Shown: piece by piece, positions 49,253 through 57,321 of the stretch
Layout: each line of letters starts with the position of its first letter
Position numbering within the stretch: the first letter of the stretch is position 1
Assembly (NCBI RefSeq): GCF_002929215.1
Contig: NZ_PJII01000001.1
Coordinates: 558,001-622,000 of the forward strand
Source of the DNA: Arthrobacter sp. ZGTC412
GTDB lineage: Bacteria; Actinomycetota; Actinomycetes; Actinomycetales; Micrococcaceae
Reading direction: 5' to 3'
Length of the DNA: 64,000 bases
Notes under the pieces: generated by a model
What the model was told of the DNA's origin: nothing
Database searches by the model: none
Seen by the model: only the letters and a program-made list of their open reading frames with translations
Translations under genes and position numbers: made by a program

Positions 49253-50694
49253 TTGCTGCCCGTCCCGCGGGAGATACGGATCATCTCCTCGCGCGGCACC
49301 ACCTTGATGCGTTCGCGCACCACGTGGTCCGTGCCTTCCGGACCGGTCCACGCTGCACCCAGTCCTGCTTCGTGGGCGTCGAGCTTGTTCCAGCCTTCCC
49401 AGGTGGTGTATTCGATTCCGCGCTCTTCCAGCAGGTCGATGATGGCCTGCGGGTCAGGGTTCTGGGCGGGCGGCAGGGTGAGCCGGTCCTCGAGCAGGAA
49501 TCCAATGGTTTCCAGGGCGTCGCCCTTGGTGTGGCCGATCAGGCCCACGGGTCCGCGCTTGATCCAGCCGGTGGCGTAGATCCCCGGTACGGGCTTGCCT
49601 TCGACGTCCAGCACGCGGCCGCCCTCATTGGGGATGACACCGCGCTTTGCGTCGTACTCCAGCTCGTCCAGGGCCGAACCGTGGTAACCGATGGCACGGT
49701 AAACCGCCTGCACGGGGTAGTCGATGAATTCACCCGTTCCCTTGGCGTTGCCCGTGCCATCAAGCTGCATGCGCTCAAACTTGATCCCGCCCACCTTGCC
49801 CAAGCCGCCGTCGTCGTAAATTTCAACCGGGCTGTGCAGGAAGTGCAGGTGCAGGCGGCGGGAGGACGGGTTTTCGGACTCGGTATGCTCCTCCACCAGC
49901 CAGTTGGTCAGCGTGTTGACCATGGTCTTGATCTGGTTGTTGCTGCGGATCGCCTCATCGGAGGCTTCATCAAACTCGAAGTCCTCCGGGTAAAGCACAA
50001 TGTCCACGTCATTCATGTGGCTGAGCTCCCGCAGCTCCAAGGGCGTGAACTTCACCTGGGCCGGGCCGCGGCGGCCGAAGACGTGCACGTCCGTGACCGG
50101 CGAAGCCTTCAGGCCCTGATAGACGTTGTCCGGGATCTCGGTGGTCAGCAGTTCCTCTGGGTGCTTCACCAGCATCCGGGCCACGTCCAGGGCCACGTTG
50201 CCATTACCGAGGACGGCGATTTCTTTGGCCTCCAGCGGCCACTCACGGGGAACATCGGGGTGGCCGTCGTACCAGGAAACGAAGTCCGCCCCGCCGAAGG
50301 AGCCCTGCAGGTCGATGCCCGGGATGTTCAGGTCCGCGTCCTTGATGGCGCCGGTGGAGAAGATGACGGCGTCGTAGAAGGCGCGGAAATCGTGCAGGGT
50401 GAGGTCCCGGCCGTAGGTCACATTGCCCAGGAACCGGATGTCGCCGCGGTCCAGGACCTTGTGGAGGGCATTAACGATCCCCTTGATCCGGGGGTGGTCC
50501 GGCGCCACGCCGTAGCGGATCAACCCGTACGGCGCAGGGTAGGCCTCAAAGAGGTCGATGCTGACCTCGAAGTCGCCGTCCGCCACGCCCCTGGACTTGG
50601 TGAGGATGTCCGCAGCGTAGACGCCGGCCGGTCCCGCGCCCACAATTGCTACGCGAAGGGGACGTGCGGGGGTGGTTTCGCCGTGGTTGGACAA
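49249..50694 (-). CDS. fprA: Ferredoxin/adrenodoxin-type NADP+ reductase
   Basis: A 481-residue FAD enzyme of the FprA/adrenodoxin-reductase family, moving electrons between NADPH and ferredoxin. FAD loop RVAIVGAGPAGVYAADIL; NADPH loop VLGNGNVALDVARML; VFGRRGPAQVKFTPLELREL; C-terminal GIYATGWIKRGPVGLIGHTKGDA. I place the start at TTG 50694, which has AGAAGGG six bases upstream; a longer N-terminus would lack both homology and a Shine-Dalgarno. A single gene. Confidence 0.92.
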   Translation of the reverse strand: MSNHGETTPARPLRVAIVGAGPAGVYAADILTKSRGVADGDFEVSIDLFEAYPAPYGLIRYGVAPDHPRIKGIVNALHKVLDRGDIRFLGNVTYGRDLTLHDFRAFYDAVIFSTGAIKDADLNIPGIDLQGSFGGADFVSWYDGHPDVPREWPLEAKEIAVLGNGNVALDVARMLVKHPEELLTTEIPDNVYQGLKASPVTDVHVFGRRGPAQVKFTPLELRELSHMNDVDIVLYPEDFEFDEASDEAIRSNNQIKTMVNTLTNWLVEEHTESENPSSRRLHLHFLHSPVEIYDDGGLGKVGGIKFERMQLDGTGNAKGTGEFIDYPVQAVYRAIGYHGSALDELEYDAKRGVIPNEGGRVLDVEGKPVPGIYATGWIKRGPVGLIGHTKGDALETIGFLLEDRLTLPPAQNPDPQAIIDLLEERGIEYTTWEGWNKLDAHEAGLGAAWTGPEGTDHVVRERIKVVPREEMIRISRGTGSN

Positions 50695-50796
50695 CTGGGA
50701 CCCTTCTGACCGATGACATTGCGCGGCAGGAGCAGCGCACAATCACTTATTCTAATTGGCCGTTCCGCGGCACACTGCTGCCCGTAACGCAGTGCA

Positions 50797-51795
50797 CTAA
50801 CCGCTTTTCTCCAGCGGGACGACGTTGCCTTCGCGGTAAAGGAGCGCCCGCAACTCCGATTCCGCGGAGTCGGGCCGCTTGGGGTCAATGGTTTCGCCCT
50901 CGTGATAGTGGTCCAGCACGCGCGGGTCCACGTAGCTCTTGCGGGCGATCGAGGGCGTGTTGCCCAGCACCTCGGACGCTTCCATCATTGCCCGGCTGAT
51001 GGCCCTCTTGCGTTTGGCCGCCGTCCGCTGGGCGCCGGTCCGGGCGAGGCTTGCGGCAGCAGCCACAGTGCCCCGCAGTGTGCGGAAGTCCTTGGCGGTG
51101 AAGTCCGAGCCGGTCCGTTCCTTGACGTAGGCATTGATGTCGGCGCTGGTGACGGGGCGCCAGTGCCGGCCTTCCTTGTAGGCCATGAGCCTGGCATTGG
51201 CGCCGCGGCGCTTGAGCAGGCGCAGGAGGGCGGCAAGGTCGGCGTCGCGGATTTCCGACTCCCAGTCCTTGCCGCTCTTGCCCGGAAACCTCAGGAGGAT
51301 CCTGTCCTTGCGCACCTGGACGTGGGCGCAGAGGAGGGTGGCCAGCCCATGGCTGCCGTTCTCGTTGGTGTACCGCTCGGACCCCACGCGCAGCGAGCCG
51401 CTGTCCAGCATCCTGAACGCCCCGGCGAGGACGCGGTCCCGGGAGAAGCCTTCACCGCGCAGGTCCATAGTGACCCTCCGGCGGGCGGCGGGAAGCGATT
51501 CAGCCAACTGCAGGGCCCGGTCGAACTTGACCCGGTCCTTACGTTCCCGCCACTCCGGATGGTAGATGTACTGCCGCCGGCCCACTGCATCCATCCCGGT
51601 GGCCTGGATATGGCCGTTTTCAAACGGAGCGATCCACACGTCAGTCCAGGCTGGGGGGATGCCAATGCTCTCCAGCCGTTCCCGGACATCGCCGGGCGGC
51701 AGCGTTGAACCATCGAGGTCCCGGTAGCTGAAGCCCTTGCCAGCGGCGACCCGGCGGTAACCGCGGCCCGAGGCGTTGCTGCGCCGGAGCCTCAT
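50797..51795 (-). CDS. Type IB DNA topoisomerase (poxvirus-like)
   Basis: A 332-residue topoisomerase IB, relaxing supercoils by transient 3'-phosphotyrosine cleavage. The N-terminal domain has YRDLDGSTLPPGDVRERLESIGIPPAWTDVWI. The catalytic domain has GLATLLCAHVQVR, RFPGKSGKDWE, TGSDFTAKDFRTLRGTVAAA and the tyrosine at about 288 in SIARKSYVDPRVLDHY. Bacterial members are an accessory class distinct from topoisomerase IA and gyrase. It starts at ATG 51795 and is a single gene. Confidence 0.93.
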   Translation of the reverse strand: MRLRRSNASGRGYRRVAAGKGFSYRDLDGSTLPPGDVRERLESIGIPPAWTDVWIAPFENGHIQATGMDAVGRRQYIYHPEWRERKDRVKFDRALQLAESLPAARRRVTMDLRGEGFSRDRVLAGAFRMLDSGSLRVGSERYTNENGSHGLATLLCAHVQVRKDRILLRFPGKSGKDWESEIRDADLAALLRLLKRRGANARLMAYKEGRHWRPVTSADINAYVKERTGSDFTAKDFRTLRGTVAAAASLARTGAQRTAAKRKRAISRAMMEASEVLGNTPSIARKSYVDPRVLDHYHEGETIDPKRPDSAESELRALLYREGNVVPLEKSG

Positions 51796-51879
51796 CAGGT
51801 AGCCTCTGGCCGATCGGCAAATATCATAAAAGCAAGCCTACTGACTATTTGCCGGAATACCTGCCCTGGGACTGATGTT

Positions 51880-52956
51880 ATGGATGTCGTGCCTTCTCCC
51901 GATGGATCCCCTTCCACTGCCCGCGTCCCTGCTCCGGCTGTTCCCCCGGCGTCGCCCGCCGTCCCGGCGCCTGCCGCTCAGGCACCAGCGGCACCGGCGG
52001 CGGCCGGCCCTAAGGGGGCGCCTCCCAAGGCGGTGGATAAAGAAACGACGGCGGGAATCCTCTTTGGCATCGGGGCCTACGGGCTGTGGGGGCTGCTACC
52101 CCTGTACTTCTTCGTCCTCATGCCGGCGGGCGCCGTCGAAATCGTGGCGAACCGTGTGGTGTGGTCGCTGCTGTTCTGCGCGCTCCTCATCACCGTGACC
52201 CGCTCCTGGTCCGCCTTGGCCCGTGCCCTTAGGGACCGTACTGTGTTTGGTTCCCTGGCCCTTGCGGCCTTCCTGATCGCTGTCAACTGGCTGACCTACA
52301 CCTACGGGGTGACCACCGGCCAGGCCGTGGAAGCCTCACTCGGCTATTTCATCAACCCGCTGGTCTCCGTCTTACTGGGCGTCTTTGTGCTGAAGGAGAA
52401 GCTCCGCCCGCTGCAGTGGGCGGCAGTGGCCATCGGGTTCGTTGCGGTGGGCGTCCTCACGTACTCCTATGGCAAGCTGCCGTGGATCGCCCTGACCCTT
52501 GCCTTCAGCTTTGGCCTCTACGGCTTCGTCAAGAAGCGCGTTGGCCCCAAGGTGGATGCCGCCACGAGCCTCAGTGTGGAGACCATGGTGCTGGCCCCGT
52601 TTGCCGCGGTCACCATGATCTACCTTGCCGCTGCCGGAACCGCCACGCTGACCACGCAGGGACCGGGCCACTTCTGGCTGCTGCTGGCCTCCGGCGTGAT
52701 CACTGCCGTTCCCCTTCTGTTCTTCGGGGCCTCGGCCCGACGACTCCCCATGACCACCATCGGACTGCTCCAGTACTTCGCACCCCTGCTCCAGTTCATC
52801 CTCGCCCTGGTGGTTTTCCGCGAAGCGATGACCCTGGACCGCTGGATCGGGTTCGGCGTGGTCTGGTTGGCGTTGCTGGTCCTCACGGTGGATATGCTGC
52901 GGACCGCCCGCAAAAACCTGGCGGCCAAACGGACTCGGCGCTCCCAGGCAGGATAG
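51880..52956 (+). CDS. rarD: RarD/EamA-family transporter
   Basis: A 358-residue DMT-superfamily protein with ten helices in two EamA repeats. It begins with a Pro/Ala-rich cytoplasmic extension of about 45 residues, then TAGILFGIGAYGLWGLLPLYFF (RarD signature), NWLTYTYGVTTGQAVEASLGYFINPLVSVLLGVFVL and, in the second repeat, TTIGLLQYFAPLLQFILALVVF. RarD proteins are named for chloramphenicol sensitivity, but the substrate is uncertain. Divergent from topoisomerase IB and convergent with the exopolysaccharide operon. Confidence 0.92.
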   Translation: MDVVPSPDGSPSTARVPAPAVPPASPAVPAPAAQAPAAPAAAGPKGAPPKAVDKETTAGILFGIGAYGLWGLLPLYFFVLMPAGAVEIVANRVVWSLLFCALLITVTRSWSALARALRDRTVFGSLALAAFLIAVNWLTYTYGVTTGQAVEASLGYFINPLVSVLLGVFVLKEKLRPLQWAAVAIGFVAVGVLTYSYGKLPWIALTLAFSFGLYGFVKKRVGPKVDAATSLSVETMVLAPFAAVTMIYLAAAGTATLTTQGPGHFWLLLASGVITAVPLLFFGASARRLPMTTIGLLQYFAPLLQFILALVVFREAMTLDRWIGFGVVWLALLVLTVDMLRTARKNLAAKRTRRSQAG

Positions 52957-52977
52957 TTTGCGGCGACCGGCCACGGG

Positions 52978-53781
52978 CTACCCGTCGACGGAGTCCCGCT
53001 TCTCTAACCAGTAGGTCGGAAGGCTGTCGTACGGATTCGGTTCTTGGTCGTCGGTCACGAAAATTTTCCCCGCCCCCTGCTGCCGGGCTCGGTTCAGCAC
53101 ATCACCGAGCCGGTCCTCCGGAGCGCCGCTGATAATGTGCCACACCTCGGTGCGCGTCTCCGTCCTAAGCCACTGCGGGGGTTCCTCGCTTGAAAAGTAA
53201 CCGGCAAACGGATCCTCGAAGGTCACAATCGCATCGGCGAATTCGAAGTAGCCACGGTCAGGGATTATCCCCGGATTGAGAACTGAAATACCACCGGTTC
53301 GATGGATCCCGGCGACATAGTCTGCGTAGGTCCCGATCTCCCCCGGTACCGAGGCCGCCTCGTCCAGGAAGATGTCATCCACGCCGTACCAATCCCGCCA
53401 GCGGTCAATATCACGCGTCACCTCTTCGGGGTTTCGGCCGCCCCACCCCGTCATGACGTAGCCCAGCACCCGTACCCCAGCGTCGCGCAGAGTCCCGATG
53501 AGCCGGACGTGCTGTTCGGAAACCGCTGCCCCGGGCCCGTCACTGGGGTTAACGATGACGTCGCGGAGCTGCGGCGCGGCGTCGATCACCGACTCCCAGT
53601 AGAGCGCATCGGTCGGGTCAACGTAGGCGGGGACGGCGATGTGCAGATCACCGGGCTTGACCGGCGGTAGCGGAGTAGGAGGGGCCGGGTCGCCCAGCCC
53701 ACAACCGGCCAAGACGCAGAGCAGTGCTGACGTTAGCACTGCAGCAGCCAGGCGCTTGCGACCGGCTGCTGCAGGTGTCAC
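52978..53781 (-). CDS. Spherulin-4-like (GH135/Sph3-like) lipoprotein
   Basis: A 267-residue lipoprotein: signal with lipobox LAGC (Cys27), then a TIM-barrel domain of the Spherulin4 family. Candidate catalytic acids are Asp140-Glu141 in DDIFLDEAAS and Glu189 in AIVTFEDPF, a spacing close to that of Aspergillus Sph3, a hydrolase of N-acetylgalactosamine polymers. It is the last gene of a seven-gene operon; its ATG overlaps the GH114-like stop by 4 bp. Attached to the outer face of the membrane, it could trim or release the polymer made by this locus. Activity is inferred, not shown. Confidence 0.8.
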   Translation of the reverse strand: MTPAAAGRKRLAAAVLTSALLCVLAGCGLGDPAPPTPLPPVKPGDLHIAVPAYVDPTDALYWESVIDAAPQLRDVIVNPSDGPGAAVSEQHVRLIGTLRDAGVRVLGYVMTGWGGRNPEEVTRDIDRWRDWYGVDDIFLDEAASVPGEIGTYADYVAGIHRTGGISVLNPGIIPDRGYFEFADAIVTFEDPFAGYFSSEEPPQWLRTETRTEVWHIISGAPEDRLGDVLNRARQQGAGKIFVTDDQEPNPYDSLPTYWLEKRDSVDG

Positions 53782-54644
53782 TGGCCGTCCGCCAGTCCTG
53801 CGGGGGGCCTGATCAGGACGTTGTCCGAGCAGCTGTAAATGGGGTCCGTGAGGTGGAAGGCGTCAATGTTGTAGCCCTGCAGCGCCGCCATCACCTGCGC
53901 CGTCAGGGCGTCAGCGTGCTGGAGGTCGTAGCTGGTGGCTGTTTCGTAGAGGGTAATCCCCAGCTTCGCCTTGTACGCCGCCATCTTCGCCAGCTTCGGC
54001 TTGTACGTGGCCGGCGACAGGAACTGACCATCCGACAGCACGTCGTTTTCTCCCAAGTAGCCATCTCCCGGACCCATGGTGAGTGAGCGGGCCAGGACGT
54101 CGTCAGGGTTCCACGCGTTCGCCAACACGCTCAACCCCAGCGAGTGTGTGTACCGCACCACGGCGTCGAACCGGGCCCGGGTTACCCCGTAGTCAGCACC
54201 GGCGCAGTCGAGGAGCACTCCACGGGCGCCGAGCCTGCACCACGCGTCGAGACGCTCGCGCAGCTCTTCCAAGGAGTGGTTTGGCTCGCCGTCCGCGGCG
54301 CCGACTGTCACGTACCCGTACGGGACTCCCCCTCGGGCAGCGACCCCTGCCATGATGGGGGCCGCCAAGGGATCGCCGTCCGGCGTCGCGGTGTCATCAC
54401 CGAACACCACCATTCTGTAGCCGTCGAATGCAGTGATGGCCCGAGCCACTTTGCTGTGGGCGCCGTTGACGTAGCTCGGCCACCCGTAGTAGATGGCAAA
54501 AGGCCACATTTTCGAGGCGTTGACCAGATTAGTATCGGCACCCCTGCCGGATGTCGGAACGGTTCGCCCTGCCTCCGCTGACCCAGCCGGTGCGATGAGG
54601 GTTCGCAGGAACGAGGTGATACCTGGGCCGCGCCTCCCGGGCAT
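53778..54644 (-). CDS. GH114-like TIM-barrel protein (polygalactosaminidase-like)
   Basis: A 288-residue protein resembling the endo-alpha-1,4-polygalactosaminidase (GH114/TM1410) family: FAIYYGWPSYVNGA at the start of the barrel, GARGVLLDCAGADYG with Asp146, and DGYLGENDVLSDGQFL with Glu199 as candidate catalytic acids. The N-terminus is only weakly hydrophobic, so secretion is unclear; the protein may act inside or leave by another route. It is translationally coupled to both neighbours (TGATG at 54644, ATGA at 53778). A role in processing a galactosamine-type polysaccharide is inferred. Confidence 0.68.
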   Translation of the reverse strand: MPGRRGPGITSFLRTLIAPAGSAEAGRTVPTSGRGADTNLVNASKMWPFAIYYGWPSYVNGAHSKVARAITAFDGYRMVVFGDDTATPDGDPLAAPIMAGVAARGGVPYGYVTVGAADGEPNHSLEELRERLDAWCRLGARGVLLDCAGADYGVTRARFDAVVRYTHSLGLSVLANAWNPDDVLARSLTMGPGDGYLGENDVLSDGQFLSPATYKPKLAKMAAYKAKLGITLYETATSYDLQHADALTAQVMAALQGYNIDAFHLTDPIYSCSDNVLIRPPAGLADGQ

Positions 54645-55660
54645 CAGTTGGTCACCAACTGGAGTTCGTCGCCGCCTGCGTAATCGAAGGACCCCAGCCT
54701 GACGAGCTCGCGCCCCGGCTCGATTATCTCCAGGGTGCCACTGCCTTTCGCGGCGTAGGGCGCAAGTTCCAGGGTCGCAGTCCCTCCAGCCCTCGCCGAC
54801 GTCTCACTCAGCACGGCACCCTGGTTGTCCACCAGCCTGACGTCGGAGCCCTCGGGCAGACCGGTCAGCTGCAAGTCGTCATCCTCCGTTACCCAGAAGT
54901 TCTGGAACGAGGAGAAGTACGGCGTCTTCACGGCCTGCACCTCGAGGTACGGCTGGTACGGTGCCTGGATATCCATGTCGAGCTGGTCGGAGTGGAACAC
55001 CTGTTCCTCGCCGAACCAGACTGTCAGCGTTCGCCGGCCGTCCGTGCGGAGGGTGATATCCCGCGTGTCCGGCGAGTCCACCGACGGCTCGGTGCTGTAG
55101 TAGTTGACGTACTCGGCGTTCCGCACGTGGCCGTACATGTACCCCACCCTCCAGGAGGTCATTCCCTCTGTGCTGTCGGCCGACAGCACGATGAAATTGA
55201 TCAGGCCGGTGATCTTGGTGGAGGCCGTCTGCACGGCGAAGACGGCTTGGCCGACTTCCGTGGCGGACTGGATTTGTCCGGGTTGTTTCGACATCCGCAC
55301 ATGGAAGATGCTGGTCTCCGGATAAGCATCGTGGGTAACCGCAAAATAACCATTGTGGGCCTCGGCGTCGGGCATCGGCTCCACGCCCACCTGAAGGCCG
55401 TCGTCGGTTGCGCGTACGAATGCCAGCGCAGGGTCGGTGTCACCGTTGAACTCGTAGGTGTCCTGCACCTCCCGGGCCGTGATGGCCCGGTCAAAGGGAT
55501 TGTCCATGAGGGTGCCTTCTGCAGTCCGCAGGAGTTGCCACTGACCCGATGAGGCGAGGACAGTTGCACCTTCGTTCAACATGCTGCTGGCGGTTGCGGC
55601 GCCGGCAGCGGTGAGCCCGAGGGCGGCCACGACGGCGACGATGGTCTTGGGTATTTTCAT
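54644..55660 (-). CDS. Secreted beta-rich protein of the exopolysaccharide operon, unknown function
   Basis: A 338-residue exported protein: signal peptide MKIPKTIVAVVAALGLTAAG with an ATASS cleavage region, then a domain of alternating hydrophobic strands (about 40-250) ending FFSSFQNFWVTEDD-like, reminiscent of a lectin-type jelly roll, and a short C-terminal beta domain (about 258-338) with repeated short strands. No catalytic motif recognised. It lies between the PelG-like gene and the GH114-like gene with one-base overlaps, so it belongs to the same pathway, perhaps as a polymer-binding protein. Confidence 0.7.
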   Translation of the reverse strand: MKIPKTIVAVVAALGLTAAGAATASSMLNEGATVLASSGQWQLLRTAEGTLMDNPFDRAITAREVQDTYEFNGDTDPALAFVRATDDGLQVGVEPMPDAEAHNGYFAVTHDAYPETSIFHVRMSKQPGQIQSATEVGQAVFAVQTASTKITGLINFIVLSADSTEGMTSWRVGYMYGHVRNAEYVNYYSTEPSVDSPDTRDITLRTDGRRTLTVWFGEEQVFHSDQLDMDIQAPYQPYLEVQAVKTPYFSSFQNFWVTEDDDLQLTGLPEGSDVRLVDNQGAVLSETSARAGGTATLELAPYAAKGSGTLEIIEPGRELVRLGSFDYAGGDELQLVTN

Positions 55661-57321
55661 CAGAACGCCCTGAAGTAGCTGAGGTCGAATCGACGGAACA
55701 TGCGGTAGGTGGCAACCGTTGTCGCAATGGCGAACACTGCTGAACCGGTCACCAGCCCGGTGACGGGGCCCAAAATGTCGTCCCAGCCGTACGAAAGTAC
55801 GAGTCCTATGGCGAGGGACACCGCCGCTGCGGCCCAAACGACGGCCGCGGACAGTCGCGCCCTGCCCAGGCTGAACAACTGCCCGGTGTTGAAGGCTCCA
55901 ATTCCCAACAACAGGTAGCCCACCAAGGAACCGGTGTACACATCTTTGGCCAACTGGAGGTGTACGGTAAGCAGGCTCACCGTGGCGAGCCAATCTGTGG
56001 CAACCAACAGCAGGGCACCACTAAGCACCCCGACAAGCACGGTCATCACCAGGTGCCGGCGGTAGAAAGCGAGCATCACGCGGTTAATTCCCTCGCTGCC
56101 GGAGATCCGGTGCCGCCTCATCTCGCGCCGAACAGTTGCCGGCAGCAGGTAACCGGCGGCGATCGCGTAGGTGAGTGTCGGAACAAGGACGAGCAGGCCC
56201 GTCCCGACACCTACCTGGTAAAGCCCGTTGTAGTTGAACGTCCCCATCCATAGGCCTCCCGCGACGAGCTGATCAATCACGAGGAGCACAAAGAATCCTG
56301 TTCCGTAGGCCCAGTATGGCCGTACTGACCGCGCCACCGGTCCAAGCCGCGGTGAAAGAACCTGCCGGTCGTCCACTCCCTTGTCGTCGTCGACCTCCAC
56401 GGGCGGTGCGGCGAGCCGCCGCAGGACAGGAACATCAAACAGCACGGCCACAACCACCGCCGTCCACAAGGCACCGAACTGGACCCATTGGGCGGTGAAA
56501 AGGTTGATGTAGTTCCCATCGATGATCCACAACCCGCCGACTATGGAAACGAGCCCGCCGGCGCTGGCTGCAATAACCACTTCCCGCAGCGCTCGGGCGA
56601 GGTAGAGTGGCGAAAAAGCCAGGAGCAAGACGCCGATGGAGAGTCCGAAGAACAGGAATGACCTGTTCGCCGCAGGTGTGTACGCCTGCAGCCCATACTC
56701 CAAAATCAGATAGCCGCCACCAATTACCACGAGTAATGCCGCCAGGCCCGCTCCCAACGTCCAACGCAGGGCCCAGCGCAGCAGGGTTTCGCTGTGTTGC
56801 AGGGAATAGAACAGCCCTCTCCGTGCAAATGCCTGCATAAACCCACCGGTAACGATCAGGGCCGCGAACAAGGCCAGGCTGACGGTAGTAGAAAACATTT
56901 GCGGGGTGATTGTGGACCAGAAGGACACTCGAGCGATAAGCAGCGCGAGGACGGCGATAATCCACGGCGCTGAATAGAGCAACGATCGGGCGAGTAGTCC
57001 CAAACTCATTCGGTCGGGTCCAGGCGAAGGATCCGGTGCTTGGTCGACGGTACCGACCGGAGGCTCATCCACCGGGCCGCCATAGAGCGGCAAGAGTGAC
57101 GTCACCTTCTCGGCGAGCTCGAAAACATCCCGGCACCCCAACTCACGTGCTCGCTGGTCGCTGTAGCCCAGGGTCGCGAGGATCACTGCCACCTCAAAGG
57201 CATCCTGCGCTTGGCGGGTCCGGCCCGCGACAGAACGGGCCTCGGCGTGCAGGTCCGGGCCCAGTTCGTCGAAACCCATAGTGAAGTCATTCAGGGAGCG
57301 GCCCTCAGGCAACGTAGTCAT
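55660..57321 (-). CDS. pelG: PelG-like polysaccharide transporter with extra N-terminal domain
   Basis: A 553-residue integral membrane protein with about 12 helices from residue 107 on. The first helix contains LLYSAPWIIAVLAL, comparable with the SGPW motif opening PelG. PelG is the MOP/flippase-like subunit thought to move Pel across the inner membrane. Unlike the roughly 456-residue Pseudomonas protein, this one has about 105 cytoplasmic residues in front, including AFEVAVILATLGYSDQRARE and GCRDVFELAEKV, followed by a Pro-rich linker. The start (ATG 57321) overlaps the pelF end by 17 bp. Assignment rests on topology, the SAPW segment and the pelF neighbour. Confidence 0.75.
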   Translation of the reverse strand: MTTLPEGRSLNDFTMGFDELGPDLHAEARSVAGRTRQAQDAFEVAVILATLGYSDQRARELGCRDVFELAEKVTSLLPLYGGPVDEPPVGTVDQAPDPSPGPDRMSLGLLARSLLYSAPWIIAVLALLIARVSFWSTITPQMFSTTVSLALFAALIVTGGFMQAFARRGLFYSLQHSETLLRWALRWTLGAGLAALLVVIGGGYLILEYGLQAYTPAANRSFLFFGLSIGVLLLAFSPLYLARALREVVIAASAGGLVSIVGGLWIIDGNYINLFTAQWVQFGALWTAVVVAVLFDVPVLRRLAAPPVEVDDDKGVDDRQVLSPRLGPVARSVRPYWAYGTGFFVLLVIDQLVAGGLWMGTFNYNGLYQVGVGTGLLVLVPTLTYAIAAGYLLPATVRREMRRHRISGSEGINRVMLAFYRRHLVMTVLVGVLSGALLLVATDWLATVSLLTVHLQLAKDVYTGSLVGYLLLGIGAFNTGQLFSLGRARLSAAVVWAAAAVSLAIGLVLSYGWDDILGPVTGLVTGSAVFAIATTVATYRMFRRFDLSYFRAF

